Shown here one piece after another: positions 1-5,692 of a stretch of DNA of 5,692 nt. Source of the DNA: Euzebyaceae bacterium. GTDB taxonomy: Bacteria > Actinomycetota > Nitriliruptoria > Euzebyales > Egibacteraceae. The position numbers and the translations under genes are program-made. The notes under the pieces were generated by a model. It worked only from the letters and a program-made list of their open reading frames with translations. It was not told the origin of the DNA and did no database searches. The stretch covers positions 1 to 5,692 of the forward strand of contig JACCXR010000474.1 of assembly GCA_013696915.1 (NCBI GenBank), read 5' to 3'. Each line of letters starts with the position of its first letter. Position 1 is the stretch's first letter.

Positions 1-839
1 CGTACAGCGCGACCGCCGGCCATGTCGCCGTCACCGTGACCGACCGCCTGGGACAGCCCGCCGCACTCCACGCGGTGCGGGTGGAGGGTCCGGGAAGTCC
101 GCCTGTGCGCTTCATCACCACGAACGCGGAGGGTTGCGCGTTCTTCGCGTTCCTGCCGCCAGGCAGCTACACGGTGTCGCTGGGCACCAACTCACCGACC
201 ACGTACATCGATCAGGCGAGCGGCGGGCCGAACCCCATCAAGACCGTCACGGTGGCGGCGGGGGGCGCGACGGCGGCTGCGCTCTTCGCCTACGACCGAC
301 AAGCGACCCTGCGGGTCGACCCGGAACCCCCGCTCGGCGCCGAGTCAACCACCGCCATGGCGCCCCCGGACATGGCCTACACGCTCGCGAACACCGACCT
401 GCCCTCCGGGACCAAGATCTTCGCGGGCAACGGCGAGCCGCGCGAGTTCACGGGACTGTTCCCCTACCCCTCCGGCTACGGGGTCTGGGCGGGAAAGTGC
501 CCGGCCGCCAACCCGACGCTAAACGGCGCCACGGGTCTCCAGACGTTCGCGGCCGAGCCCGGGGAGGTGACCGCCGGTACCCTGACGACGGCCCTGGTCC
601 GCCTGCGGGTGGTTGACGCGCTGGGCGCCCCCCGCAGCGGTCGCCCCGCGACCGCCACCATGGACGTCGGAGATGGCTGCGTCGAGACGCTTGCTCTGGG
701 GTCCTCGAACGCGCTCGGCGAGATCGTCGTCGCGATGCCATACGGCCCGTGGCAGTTCCGCGCTGGAGGCCCTCCGGAGAACGCGGTCCTCACCACGGCG
801 AGCCCCCTGCCCGTCGAGATCCAGGTGCTCAGCCCGTGA
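1..839 (+). CDS. Carboxypeptidase-regulatory-like / PilV-like minor pilin, 5' partial
   Basis: The reading frame is open from the left edge (first full codon at 3) to TGA at 837-839, giving 278 visible residues. The GTG at 36 lies inside a domain and is not the start, so the true N-terminus is outside the window. The visible part is all extracellular-type beta sequence. A first prealbumin/carboxypeptidase-regulatory-like module has a VAVTVTDRLGQP strand, then TTNAEGCAFF and LPPGSYTVSL (about 24-182). A middle segment contains FPYPSGYGVWAGKC (459-500). A second similar module opens VRLRVVDALGAP (from 597) and ends near MPYGPWQFRAG (735-767). Three cysteines could form disulfides. No membrane segment is visible. 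The stop overlaps the start of a PilW-like gene, so by position this is probably the PilV/GspI-like member of a minor pilin set, or a non-pilin adhesin-like pilus protein. The domain call is fairly firm; the PilV role is inference, because the prepilin leader that would prove it is not visible. Confidence 0.6.
   Translation, partial: YSATAGHVAVTVTDRLGQPAALHAVRVEGPGSPPVRFITTNAEGCAFFAFLPPGSYTVSLGTNSPTTYIDQASGGPNPIKTVTVAAGGATAAALFAYDRQATLRVDPEPPLGAESTTAMAPPDMAYTLANTDLPSGTKIFAGNGEPREFTGLFPYPSGYGVWAGKCPAANPTLNGATGLQTFAAEPGEVTAGTLTTALVRLRVVDALGAPRSGRPATATMDVGDGCVETLALGSSNALGEIVVAMPYGPWQFRAGGPPENAVLTTASPLPVEIQVLSP
836..839 (+). promoter_or_regulatory. GTGA stop/start overlap coupling PilV-like to PilW-like gene
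   Basis: The bases GTGA hold the GTG start of the PilW-like gene and the TGA stop of the upstream gene. Only a weak AGG (823-825) precedes it, so start choice and translation probably depend on ribosomes terminating on the upstream gene. This coupling is an inference from the overlap and the weak ribosome site. Confidence 0.5.
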
Positions 840-1450
840 CCGCCCTCCGCGTCCGGGACGAGAGCGGATTCACCCTGGTCGAACTGCTGATCACCATGCT
901 GGTCCTCGCCGTGGTGCTGAGCATTGTGTCGGCCGGCTTCCTGTCCACGAGCCGGGCGGTCGACACCGCCGACCGCGGCATCCGGGACCTCGGCGACGCG
1001 CGCATCGGGATCGATGCCGCGACGCGACTGCTGCGCAACGCCGTCCGGCAACCGTCCGCCACCCCGGCACCGTCGTTCTGCGTCGCGGACACGCGGGAGA
1101 TCATGTTCTTCGCCAACACCAACGGGGGGCCCCGTCGCGTGCGCTACTACGTCAACTCCCAAAGCGAGCTCGTCGAGGAAGTCACGACGGCCCCGGACTG
1201 TGCACCGGCCGCCGCCTCACCGCGCGTGCTCGCCCGCAACATGTCGTCGGGTGCGGTCTTCTCGTTCTACGCACGCGGCAGTCAGGTCCCGATGACCGTT
1301 CCGACGGCAGGACTGGACGTTGCCGAGCGGTCGGACATCGCCGCGGTCGGATTGCAGGTCGCGGTCGACGGCATCGGCGGCCCGGCCCCGGCGACCGAGC
1401 TCGTCGGCCGGGTTCGCCTTCCAAACCTCGTCCAGATGGGATCACTGTGA
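836..1450 (+). CDS. PilW/GspJ-like type IV minor pilin with prepilin leader
   Basis: This is a 204-residue pseudopilin. I chose GTG at 836, which overlaps the previous stop as GTGA, because it gives a short 11-residue charged leader ending in Gly11, followed at once by FTLVELLITMLVLAVVLSIV. That is the classic prepilin peptidase site: G/F cleavage, mature Phe1 (N-methylated in the family) and Glu5 (residue 16). The hydrophobic helix spans about residues 12-34 and anchors the protein in the inner membrane before assembly. The helix continues as an amphipathic segment with LGDARIGIDAATRLLRNAVRQ (about 52-72), typical of the PilW/PulJ family. The C-terminal globular part contains EIMFFANTNGGPRRVRYYV and two cysteines, C82 and C122, which could pair. 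Starts further upstream (for example 749) would bury the leader inside an Arg/Pro-rich stretch and are rejected. Expected role: minor pilin of the tip or priming complex, processed by PilD. The family call is firm; the exact W/J subtype is inferred. Confidence 0.85.
   Translation: MTALRVRDESGFTLVELLITMLVLAVVLSIVSAGFLSTSRAVDTADRGIRDLGDARIGIDAATRLLRNAVRQPSATPAPSFCVADTREIMFFANTNGGPRRVRYYVNSQSELVEEVTTAPDCAPAAASPRVLARNMSSGAVFSFYARGSQVPMTVPTAGLDVAERSDIAAVGLQVAVDGIGGPAPATELVGRVRLPNLVQMGSL
1447..1450 (+). promoter_or_regulatory. GTGA stop/start overlap coupling PilW-like to PilX-like gene
   Basis: This is the same arrangement as at 836-839: GTG start and TGA stop share GTGA. A weak GGGA (1438-1441) lies 5 bases upstream. 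The repeated use of the device implies that the three pilin-like proteins are made in linked amounts, which is an inference. Confidence 0.5.
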
Positions 1451-3039
1451 CGCCGTCACTGCAGGCCAGGTGGAGAGACGACGATGGGGTCGCCCTGGTC
1501 ATCACGCTCGCCCTCACGCTGGTGATGACGATCCTCGTCACCGCGGTGCTGTCGTCCGCGGCGACGTCGCAGCGGCAGGCGAACCACGACCAGGACTGGC
1601 AGGGAGCCCTGGCGGCCGCCGAAGCCGGCATCGACGACTACCTCTTCCGGCTCAACCGCAACGACGCGTACTGGCGGTACCCGGCAGCGGGGCCAGCCCC
1701 GGACGGGAACACCGCTTTCACGGCCTGGACTCCGGTCCCCGGTGCCGCGAGCGAGGGCACGTTCCGGTACACCGTGGAAGCCAGCAGGCTCGCAACCGAA
1801 GGTGTCTTGCGGTTGACCTCGTCGGGCCAGGTCCGCAACGCGACCCGCACCGTCGAAACGTTGCTACGACGCAGCGGATTCCTGAACTACCTCTACTTCA
1901 CCGAGTTCGAGACCCTCGACCCGGTCGCCTACCCCACCGCCGAGGACCAGAACTGGGCAGACGTCAACTGCTCGCGCCACCGGTACAGCGGCAGCGGGCG
2001 CCCGACCACCGGCCGCCCATCGTCGCCCAGCGAGGGGTGCCTGGAGATCAACTGGGTGACGGGTGACACCGTGCGCGGGCCGTTCCACTCCAACGACCGT
2101 CTTCTGATGCTGGGCGACCCAGTCTGGGAAGGGCCGGCATCGACGACGTCGCCTCCGCCGTTCTGGGTCGGGAGCGGCTCCCCGCAGTTCAATGGGGGGG
2201 CGCTGCGCAACGCGCCGCGGCTCGACATGCCGCCGAGCAATCGGTCGATCCGGGACCAGGCCGATCATACGATCGGCAGCGACGGGTGCCTGTACACCGG
2301 CCCAACGCAGATCCGGATGGTGAACAACCAGCTCAAGATCAAGAGCCCGTATACCAAGAGGACCGGTACCGGGTGCGGTGCGTTCCCCACCACGGCGGAG
2401 GTCACGATCCCGTTCCCGACCAACGGCGTGATCTATGTCCAGAACATCCCGGCGGCGGCCGCGGACGAGAACTTCACCCCCGACTGCACCGACCAAGGGC
2501 TCGGGTACCCGATCGCCGCGGACATCGCCCCAGCGGGATCGTACAGCTGCCGCAACGGCGACGCCTTCGTGGAGGGCACCTACGACGGACGCCTCACGAT
2601 CGCGTCGGACAACAACGTCATCCTGACGTGGGACGTTGTCCGGGCGGATGACTCGACGACGTCGGACGACGTCCTGGGCCTCGTCGCGAACCAGTTCGTC
2701 GAACTCTACCATCCGGTCAACGCCGGCAACCAGAACCTCAACGCGCTGCCCCTGCACAGTGGGAAATGGGTCAACCCCAGGATCCAGGCCGCGGTGCTGT
2801 CGGTGAACCACTCCTTCCGGGTGCAGCAGTGGGCCGGGGGTGACCGCGACAGCTCGCTCGGGACGATCAACCTCACCGGCGCCATCGCACAGATCTACCG
2901 TGGCCCGGTCGGAACGACCGCGAGGACCGGATACCTCAAGAACTACGTCTATGACCAACGGTTGCAGTACATGTCACCGCCGCACTTCATCGAAGCGGCG
3001 GTGTCGAGCTGGAACGTCGCGACGTGGACCGAACTGTGA
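1447..3039 (+). CDS. PilX/GspK-like large minor pilin with six-cysteine ectodomain
   Basis: The start is GTG at 1447, giving 530 residues. A short charged N-terminus (ARWRDDDG) leads to Gly14 and then VALVITLALTLVMTILVTAVL, a membrane helix at about 15-37. This matches the PilX N-terminal pattern, as does the following QGALAAAEAGIDDYLFRL helix (about 52-69). The fifth residue after the predicted cleavage is Ile19, not Glu, as in GspK/PilX-type subunits at the pilus tip. The ectodomain is unusually long; typical PilX proteins are around 200 residues. It holds six cysteines (175, 198, 281, 310, 347, 368), a GPFHSND motif (211-217), LSVNHSF (451-457), and a C-terminal YDQRLQYMSPPHF (502-514). 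I recall such motifs from large pilus-associated proteins of actinobacteria and Deinococcus-Thermus (DUF4900-like), but have not searched. The frame is also open upstream to 613, but that part is a shadow of the neighbouring genes. Expected role: minor, probably tip, pilin. Family confidence is good; the ectodomain function is unknown. Confidence 0.7.
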   Translation: MTPSLQARWRDDDGVALVITLALTLVMTILVTAVLSSAATSQRQANHDQDWQGALAAAEAGIDDYLFRLNRNDAYWRYPAAGPAPDGNTAFTAWTPVPGAASEGTFRYTVEASRLATEGVLRLTSSGQVRNATRTVETLLRRSGFLNYLYFTEFETLDPVAYPTAEDQNWADVNCSRHRYSGSGRPTTGRPSSPSEGCLEINWVTGDTVRGPFHSNDRLLMLGDPVWEGPASTTSPPPFWVGSGSPQFNGGALRNAPRLDMPPSNRSIRDQADHTIGSDGCLYTGPTQIRMVNNQLKIKSPYTKRTGTGCGAFPTTAEVTIPFPTNGVIYVQNIPAAAADENFTPDCTDQGLGYPIAADIAPAGSYSCRNGDAFVEGTYDGRLTIASDNNVILTWDVVRADDSTTSDDVLGLVANQFVELYHPVNAGNQNLNALPLHSGKWVNPRIQAAVLSVNHSFRVQQWAGGDRDSSLGTINLTGAIAQIYRGPVGTTARTGYLKNYVYDQRLQYMSPPHFIEAAVSSWNVATWTEL

Positions 3040-3142
3040 GGACGCTCCGCTCGGAGGCGGACCCCTCAGATTCGGCGAGCGGCGGCCGACATTGGTCTTG
3101 CATCAGCCCTGTCACGGCCGGGCCGGCGGTCAAGGAGACAGC
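3040..3142 (+). other. 103-base spacer between minor pilin set and motor genes
   Basis: This is the only real gap between genes in the window. It contains a ribosome binding site at its end and a short GC-rich inverted repeat near its start (TCCGC at 3046-3050 and GCGGA at 3057-3061). There is no T-run after the repeat and no convincing -10 box after the TTGGTC/TTGCAT stretch at 3092-3103. I see no small gene. A leader for the pilT-like gene, an internal promoter of non-consensus type, or an RNA processing site are all possible, but none is shown. Confidence 0.5.
3132..3137 (+). promoter_or_regulatory. Strong ribosome binding site of the PilT-like gene
   Basis: AAGGAG lies 5 bases before ATG 3143. 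It is the best Shine-Dalgarno match in the window and decides the start, because the same frame is open upstream to before 2840 without any recognisable protein sequence. Confidence 0.8.
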
Positions 3143-4750
3143 ATGAAGAAGGGACTCGGCGGCGTGCTCGTCGAGCAGGGCGTGCTCGAGGAGCCGGCCC
3201 TGCGCCGTGCCCTGTCCGTGCAGGCCGAGCGGGGAACCTCCCTGGGCAAGACCCTGGTGGAACTGGCCCTCGCCACCGAGCCGCAGATCGTCCGCGCCGT
3301 CGCCCAGCAGATCGGCCTGCCCTTCGCGGATGTCGGCCCCGGCTGCGTCGATCCCGCCGCGGCGATCCTCGCCCCCCGTGATCTCGCGCTCGAGGTCCTG
3401 GCGCTGCCGGTCCAGTTCGGCGCGGGCGACGAGGTGCTCGTGGCCGTGGCGGATCCCGGCAACACCGCCGGGCTCGACCGCATCGCGGCCGCGACCGGGA
3501 TGCGGGTCACCGCGGCGCTCGCGGTCCGGTCCGACCTGGTGAAGGCGATCGAGAACCTCACTGCCGTGGACCCCCTGAACGTCGGTGTCGCCGGCTCCTC
3601 GAAGCCGGACGGCGGCCGGATCCCCGCGATGTCGCCGACCCCCGCGCCCCCGGGCACTGGGCTGCTCGCCTTCGAGGAGCAGCTCCAGCTCGATCTCGAC
3701 GTCGTCCTGATGGAACTCGTCGAACGGGGCGGATCGGACCTGCACCTCACCGCCGGCCTGCCGCCGATGATCCGGTTGCACGGCGAGCTCGAGCCGCTGC
3801 CCGGCCACCCGCCGCTCACCCCGCCGGAGCTGCGCAAGGCGGTCTACGCCATCCTCACCCAGCGCCAGCGTGAAGCGTTCGAGAACGACCTGGAGCTCGA
3901 CCTGGCCTACAGCGTCCCCCGCAAGTCCCGCTTCCGGGTGAACGTCTTCCAGCAGCGCAACTCCATCGGCGCCGTGCTGCGGGTCATCCCCTTCGAGATC
4001 AAGACCCTCGAGGAGCTGAAGGTCCCGCAGCACATCGTGAACTTCGCGTACCTGCCCCGCGGCTTCGTGCTCGTGACCGGTCCCACCGGCTCTGGGAAAT
4101 CGACCACGCTCGCCGCGTTGATCGACGTCGTCAACCGCGAACGTTCGTGCCACGTGATGACCGTCGAGGACCCCATCGAGTTCCTCCACACGCACAAGAA
4201 GTCCGTCGTGAACCAGCGTGAACTGGGCACCGACACGCACAGCTTCGGAGCCGCCCTCAAGCATGCCCTGCGCCAGGACCCGGACGTGATCCTGGTGGGG
4301 GAGATGCGCGACCTCGAGACCATCCAGGTCGCGCTCACCGCGGCCGAGACCGGCCATCTCGTCTTCGGGACGCTGCACACCCAGGATGCTCCGCAGACGG
4401 TCGACCGCATGATCGACGCCTTCCCGCCGCACCAGCAGGAACAGATCCGCGTGATGCTCTCCGGCGCCCTCCAGGGCGTCGTCTGCCAGCAGTTGCTGAA
4501 GACGGCAGACGGCACGGGACGCGTCGCGGCCTGCGAGGTCATGATCGCGACTCCCGCGATCCGCAACCTGATCCGCGAGGGCAAGACCCACCAGATGTAC
4601 TCGACCATGCAGGCCGGCAAGCAGCACGGCATGGTGACCATGGACCAGTCGCTGGCGGCGCTCGTCACGACCGGCCGGGTCCACTACGACGCCGCGCTCG
4701 AGCGCTGCAGCAACGTGCCCGACTTCAACCGCCTCTGCGGCCGCGCCTAG
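3143..4750 (+). CDS. pilT: PilT-family type IV pilus retraction ATPase with N-terminal MshEN-like domain
   Basis: This is a 535-residue cytoplasmic hexameric ATPase of the secretion/T4P superfamily. Residues 1-150 form a GspE/PilB/MshE-type N-terminal domain with two tandem 24-residue motifs (4-27 and 33-56), then QIGLPFADV. A Pro/Gly/Ser-rich linker (about 150-176) leads to a complete PilT module at 177-535 (359 residues, the normal size of a whole PilT). It shows RGGSDLHLTAGLPP, RFRVNVFQQR, Walker A GPTGSGKST (313-321), Asp box VEDPIEF (341-347), Walker B DVILVGEMRD with Glu387, His box TGHLVFGTLHT (403-413), and the PilT signature AIRNLIREGK (472-481) followed by GMVTMDQSL. There is no paired CxxC zinc motif as seen in PilB/GspE. 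In known systems PilT drives pilin return to the membrane and twitching motility. It is followed after 10 bases by pilC. The PilT identity is firm. The fused N-domain is unusual for PilT; its ligand, if any, is unknown. Confidence 0.9.
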   Translation: MKKGLGGVLVEQGVLEEPALRRALSVQAERGTSLGKTLVELALATEPQIVRAVAQQIGLPFADVGPGCVDPAAAILAPRDLALEVLALPVQFGAGDEVLVAVADPGNTAGLDRIAAATGMRVTAALAVRSDLVKAIENLTAVDPLNVGVAGSSKPDGGRIPAMSPTPAPPGTGLLAFEEQLQLDLDVVLMELVERGGSDLHLTAGLPPMIRLHGELEPLPGHPPLTPPELRKAVYAILTQRQREAFENDLELDLAYSVPRKSRFRVNVFQQRNSIGAVLRVIPFEIKTLEELKVPQHIVNFAYLPRGFVLVTGPTGSGKSTTLAALIDVVNRERSCHVMTVEDPIEFLHTHKKSVVNQRELGTDTHSFGAALKHALRQDPDVILVGEMRDLETIQVALTAAETGHLVFGTLHTQDAPQTVDRMIDAFPPHQQEQIRVMLSGALQGVVCQQLLKTADGTGRVAACEVMIATPAIRNLIREGKTHQMYSTMQAGKQHGMVTMDQSLAALVTTGRVHYDAALERCSNVPDFNRLCGRA

Positions 4751-4753
4751 GAG
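4749..4753 (+). promoter_or_regulatory. Ribosome binding site of pilC, overlapping the pilT stop
   Basis: AGGAG shares its first bases with the TAG stop of the pilT-like gene (4748-4750) and lies 7 bases before ATG 4761. The tight spacing indicates that the two genes are cotranscribed. Confidence 0.8.
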
Positions 4754-4760
4754 CCCCGAG

Positions 4761-5692
4761 ATGTCAACCGCGACCGCAACGTCGCCGTCGTTCCGCTACA
4801 CCGTCAGGGACAAGGCTGGCAAGACCCTCAACGGCATGATCGACGCGCCGGACCAGGGCGTCGTGGTCGCGAAGCTGCGCGGCATGGGCTACACCCCCGT
4901 CTCCATCACGTCGGTGCAGGTCTCGGCGATGAAGAAGGAACTCAGCGTTCCCGGCTTCGGCCCGAAGGTCGGGATGAAGGATCTCGCGATCTTCTCGCGC
5001 CAGTTCGCGACGATGATCGCCTCCGGCCTGTCGTTGATCCGAGCCCTGAGCATCCTCGCCGAGCAGAGTGACAACAAGGAGCTTGGCCGCATCGTCGGCG
5101 AGGTCCGCATGGCGGTCGAACAGGGCCGCTCGCTCTCCTCGGCGCTGGCCGAGCACAAGATCTTCCCGAAGCTCTACATCGCCATGGTCCGGGCCGGTGA
5201 GACCGCCGGCATGCTCGACGCGGTGCTGCTCCGCATCGCCGACACCTTGGAGACGGACGTCGCGCTGCGGCGCAAGATCAAGTCGGCGATGACCTATCCC
5301 GTCGTCGTGCTGATCATGGCGCTGGTGCTCACGACGATCATGCTGATCTTCATCGTGCCGACGTTCGTCGGGATGTTCGAGTCCCTCGGCGGCGAGCTGC
5401 CGCTCCCGACGAAGGTCCTGATCACCCTGTCCTCGTTCCTGAAGACCTTCTGGTACGGGCTGATCTTCGTCCCCGTCCTGGGCTGGCAGGGATTCAAGCG
5501 GGCGCGCGTCATGCCTGCCGTGCGCTTCCAGCTCGACCGCTTCAAGTTGCGCGTCCCGGTCTTCGGCAGCCTGTTCCACAAGGTCGCGCTGTCACGCTTC
5601 GCGCGCAATTTGGGATCGCTGTTGAAGGCCGGCGTCCCGATCCTCACGGCGCTGGAGATCACGGCGGACACGGTCGCGAACGGCGTCATCGG
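4761..5692 (+). CDS. pilC: Type IV pilus inner-membrane platform protein PilC (GspF family), 3' partial
   Basis: ATG at 4761 opens a frame with no stop to the right edge, giving 310 complete residues of a family usually about 400 long. An N-terminal segment has FRYTVRDKAGKTLNGMIDAPD and AKLRGMGYTPVSI, the usual PilC/GspF opening. The first T2SSF cytoplasmic domain runs from MKDLAIFSRQFATMIASGLSLIRAL (72 on), through IAMVRAGETAGMLDAVLLRIAD, to a first membrane helix after MTYPVVV (about 181-203, ending in IVPTFVGMF). A second hydrophobic stretch lies around FWYGLIFVPVLGW (230-242). The second T2SSF domain begins FHKVALSRFARNLGSLLKAGVPILTALEIT (272-301) and is cut by the window end. In known systems PilC is the membrane hub that couples the PilB and PilT motors to pilin insertion and extraction. 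Placement directly after pilT fits this. Confidence in the family is very high. Confidence 0.95.
   Translation, partial: MSTATATSPSFRYTVRDKAGKTLNGMIDAPDQGVVVAKLRGMGYTPVSITSVQVSAMKKELSVPGFGPKVGMKDLAIFSRQFATMIASGLSLIRALSILAEQSDNKELGRIVGEVRMAVEQGRSLSSALAEHKIFPKLYIAMVRAGETAGMLDAVLLRIADTLETDVALRRKIKSAMTYPVVVLIMALVLTTIMLIFIVPTFVGMFESLGGELPLPTKVLITLSSFLKTFWYGLIFVPVLGWQGFKRARVMPAVRFQLDRFKLRVPVFGSLFHKVALSRFARNLGSLLKAGVPILTALEITADTVANGVI

Noticed and set aside
749..835. Earlier start for the PilW-like gene at 749
   Set aside because: It would give a 40-residue Arg/Pro-rich leader before the cleavage site; GTG 836 gives the normal 11-residue leader.
613..1446. N-terminal extension of the PilX-like frame back to 613
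   Set aside because: The extension is Arg/Pro/Ser/Ala-rich out-of-frame sequence inside two other genes. GTG 1447 puts the membrane helix just behind a short charged leader, as prepilins require.
2651..2671. Short tandem repeat of GACGACGTCG in the PilX-like gene
   Set aside because: It has only two copies, within Asp/Ser/Thr codons of a coding region. This is easily explained by codon use in GC-rich DNA.
1864..2958. A 364-codon open frame on the - strand opposite the PilX-like gene
   Set aside because: The composition is low-complexity Arg/Val/Asp, there is no ribosome site or domain evidence, and the + strand frame has conserved pilus motifs.
3046..3061. Inverted repeat as a transcription terminator
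   Set aside because: The stem is only 5 bp, is not followed by a T-run, and the genes on both sides run the same way in one pathway.
2840..3142. Earlier start for the PilT-like gene within the PilX-like gene
   Set aside because: The extra residues are a Ser/Thr/Arg-rich frame shadow, and the strong AAGGAG sits correctly before ATG 3143.
2987..4684. A 565-codon open frame on the - strand opposite the ATPase gene
   Set aside because: It is rich in Arg, Asp, Gly, Val and His with no recognisable domain. It is the expected antisense shadow of a GC-rich gene with strong third-position bias; the + strand PilT motifs are unambiguous.
4764..5579. A 271-codon open frame on the - strand opposite pilC
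   Set aside because: It is a Glu/Asp/Arg/His-rich shadow of the pilC frame; PilC homology on the + strand explains the region fully.

Overview
The window is a stretch of a type IV pilus (T4P) gene cluster. All five genes lie on the + strand in one direction. The DNA is very GC-rich, codons end almost always in G or C, and GTG start codons and 4-base gene overlaps occur. Together with the protein families, this suggests a high-GC actinobacterium (Actinomycetes, Acidimicrobiia or Thermoleophilia type). I cannot name a genus from the sequence alone.

Layout. (1) 1-839: the 3' part of a secreted or pilus-tip protein with carboxypeptidase-regulatory/prealbumin-like beta modules, probably a PilV-like minor pilin whose prepilin leader lies left of the window. 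(2) 836-1450: a PilW/GspJ-like minor pilin with a textbook prepilin leader. (3) 1447-3039: a very large PilX/GspK-like minor pilin of 530 aa, with a type III prepilin-like N-terminus lacking Glu5 and a long six-cysteine ectodomain. (4) 3040-3142: a 103-base spacer ending in a strong Shine-Dalgarno. (5) 3143-4750: a PilT-family retraction ATPase carrying an extra N-terminal domain of the MshEN/GspE-N type. (6) 4761 to the right edge: the N-terminal three quarters of the inner-membrane platform protein PilC/GspF.

How they fit together. The first three genes are joined by GTGA stop/start overlaps and look like a translationally coupled minor-pilin set, comparable to GspI-GspJ-GspK or PilV-PilW-PilX, which in known systems primes pilus assembly and sits at the tip. 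PilC is the membrane platform through which cytoplasmic hexameric ATPases act on pilin. PilT is the motor that drives pilus disassembly and retraction. The extension ATPase (PilB), major pilin, prepilin peptidase and PilM/N/O/P proteins are not in the window and presumably flank it.

The main point of interest is the hybrid ATPase: a PilT core behind a tandem 24-residue MshEN-like motif, which in other proteins binds cyclic di-GMP and is usually found on extension or secretion ATPases. I found no RNA gene, mobile element, CRISPR array, insertion sequence or convincing terminator. The rest is a recognisable T4P locus rather than an undescribed system.
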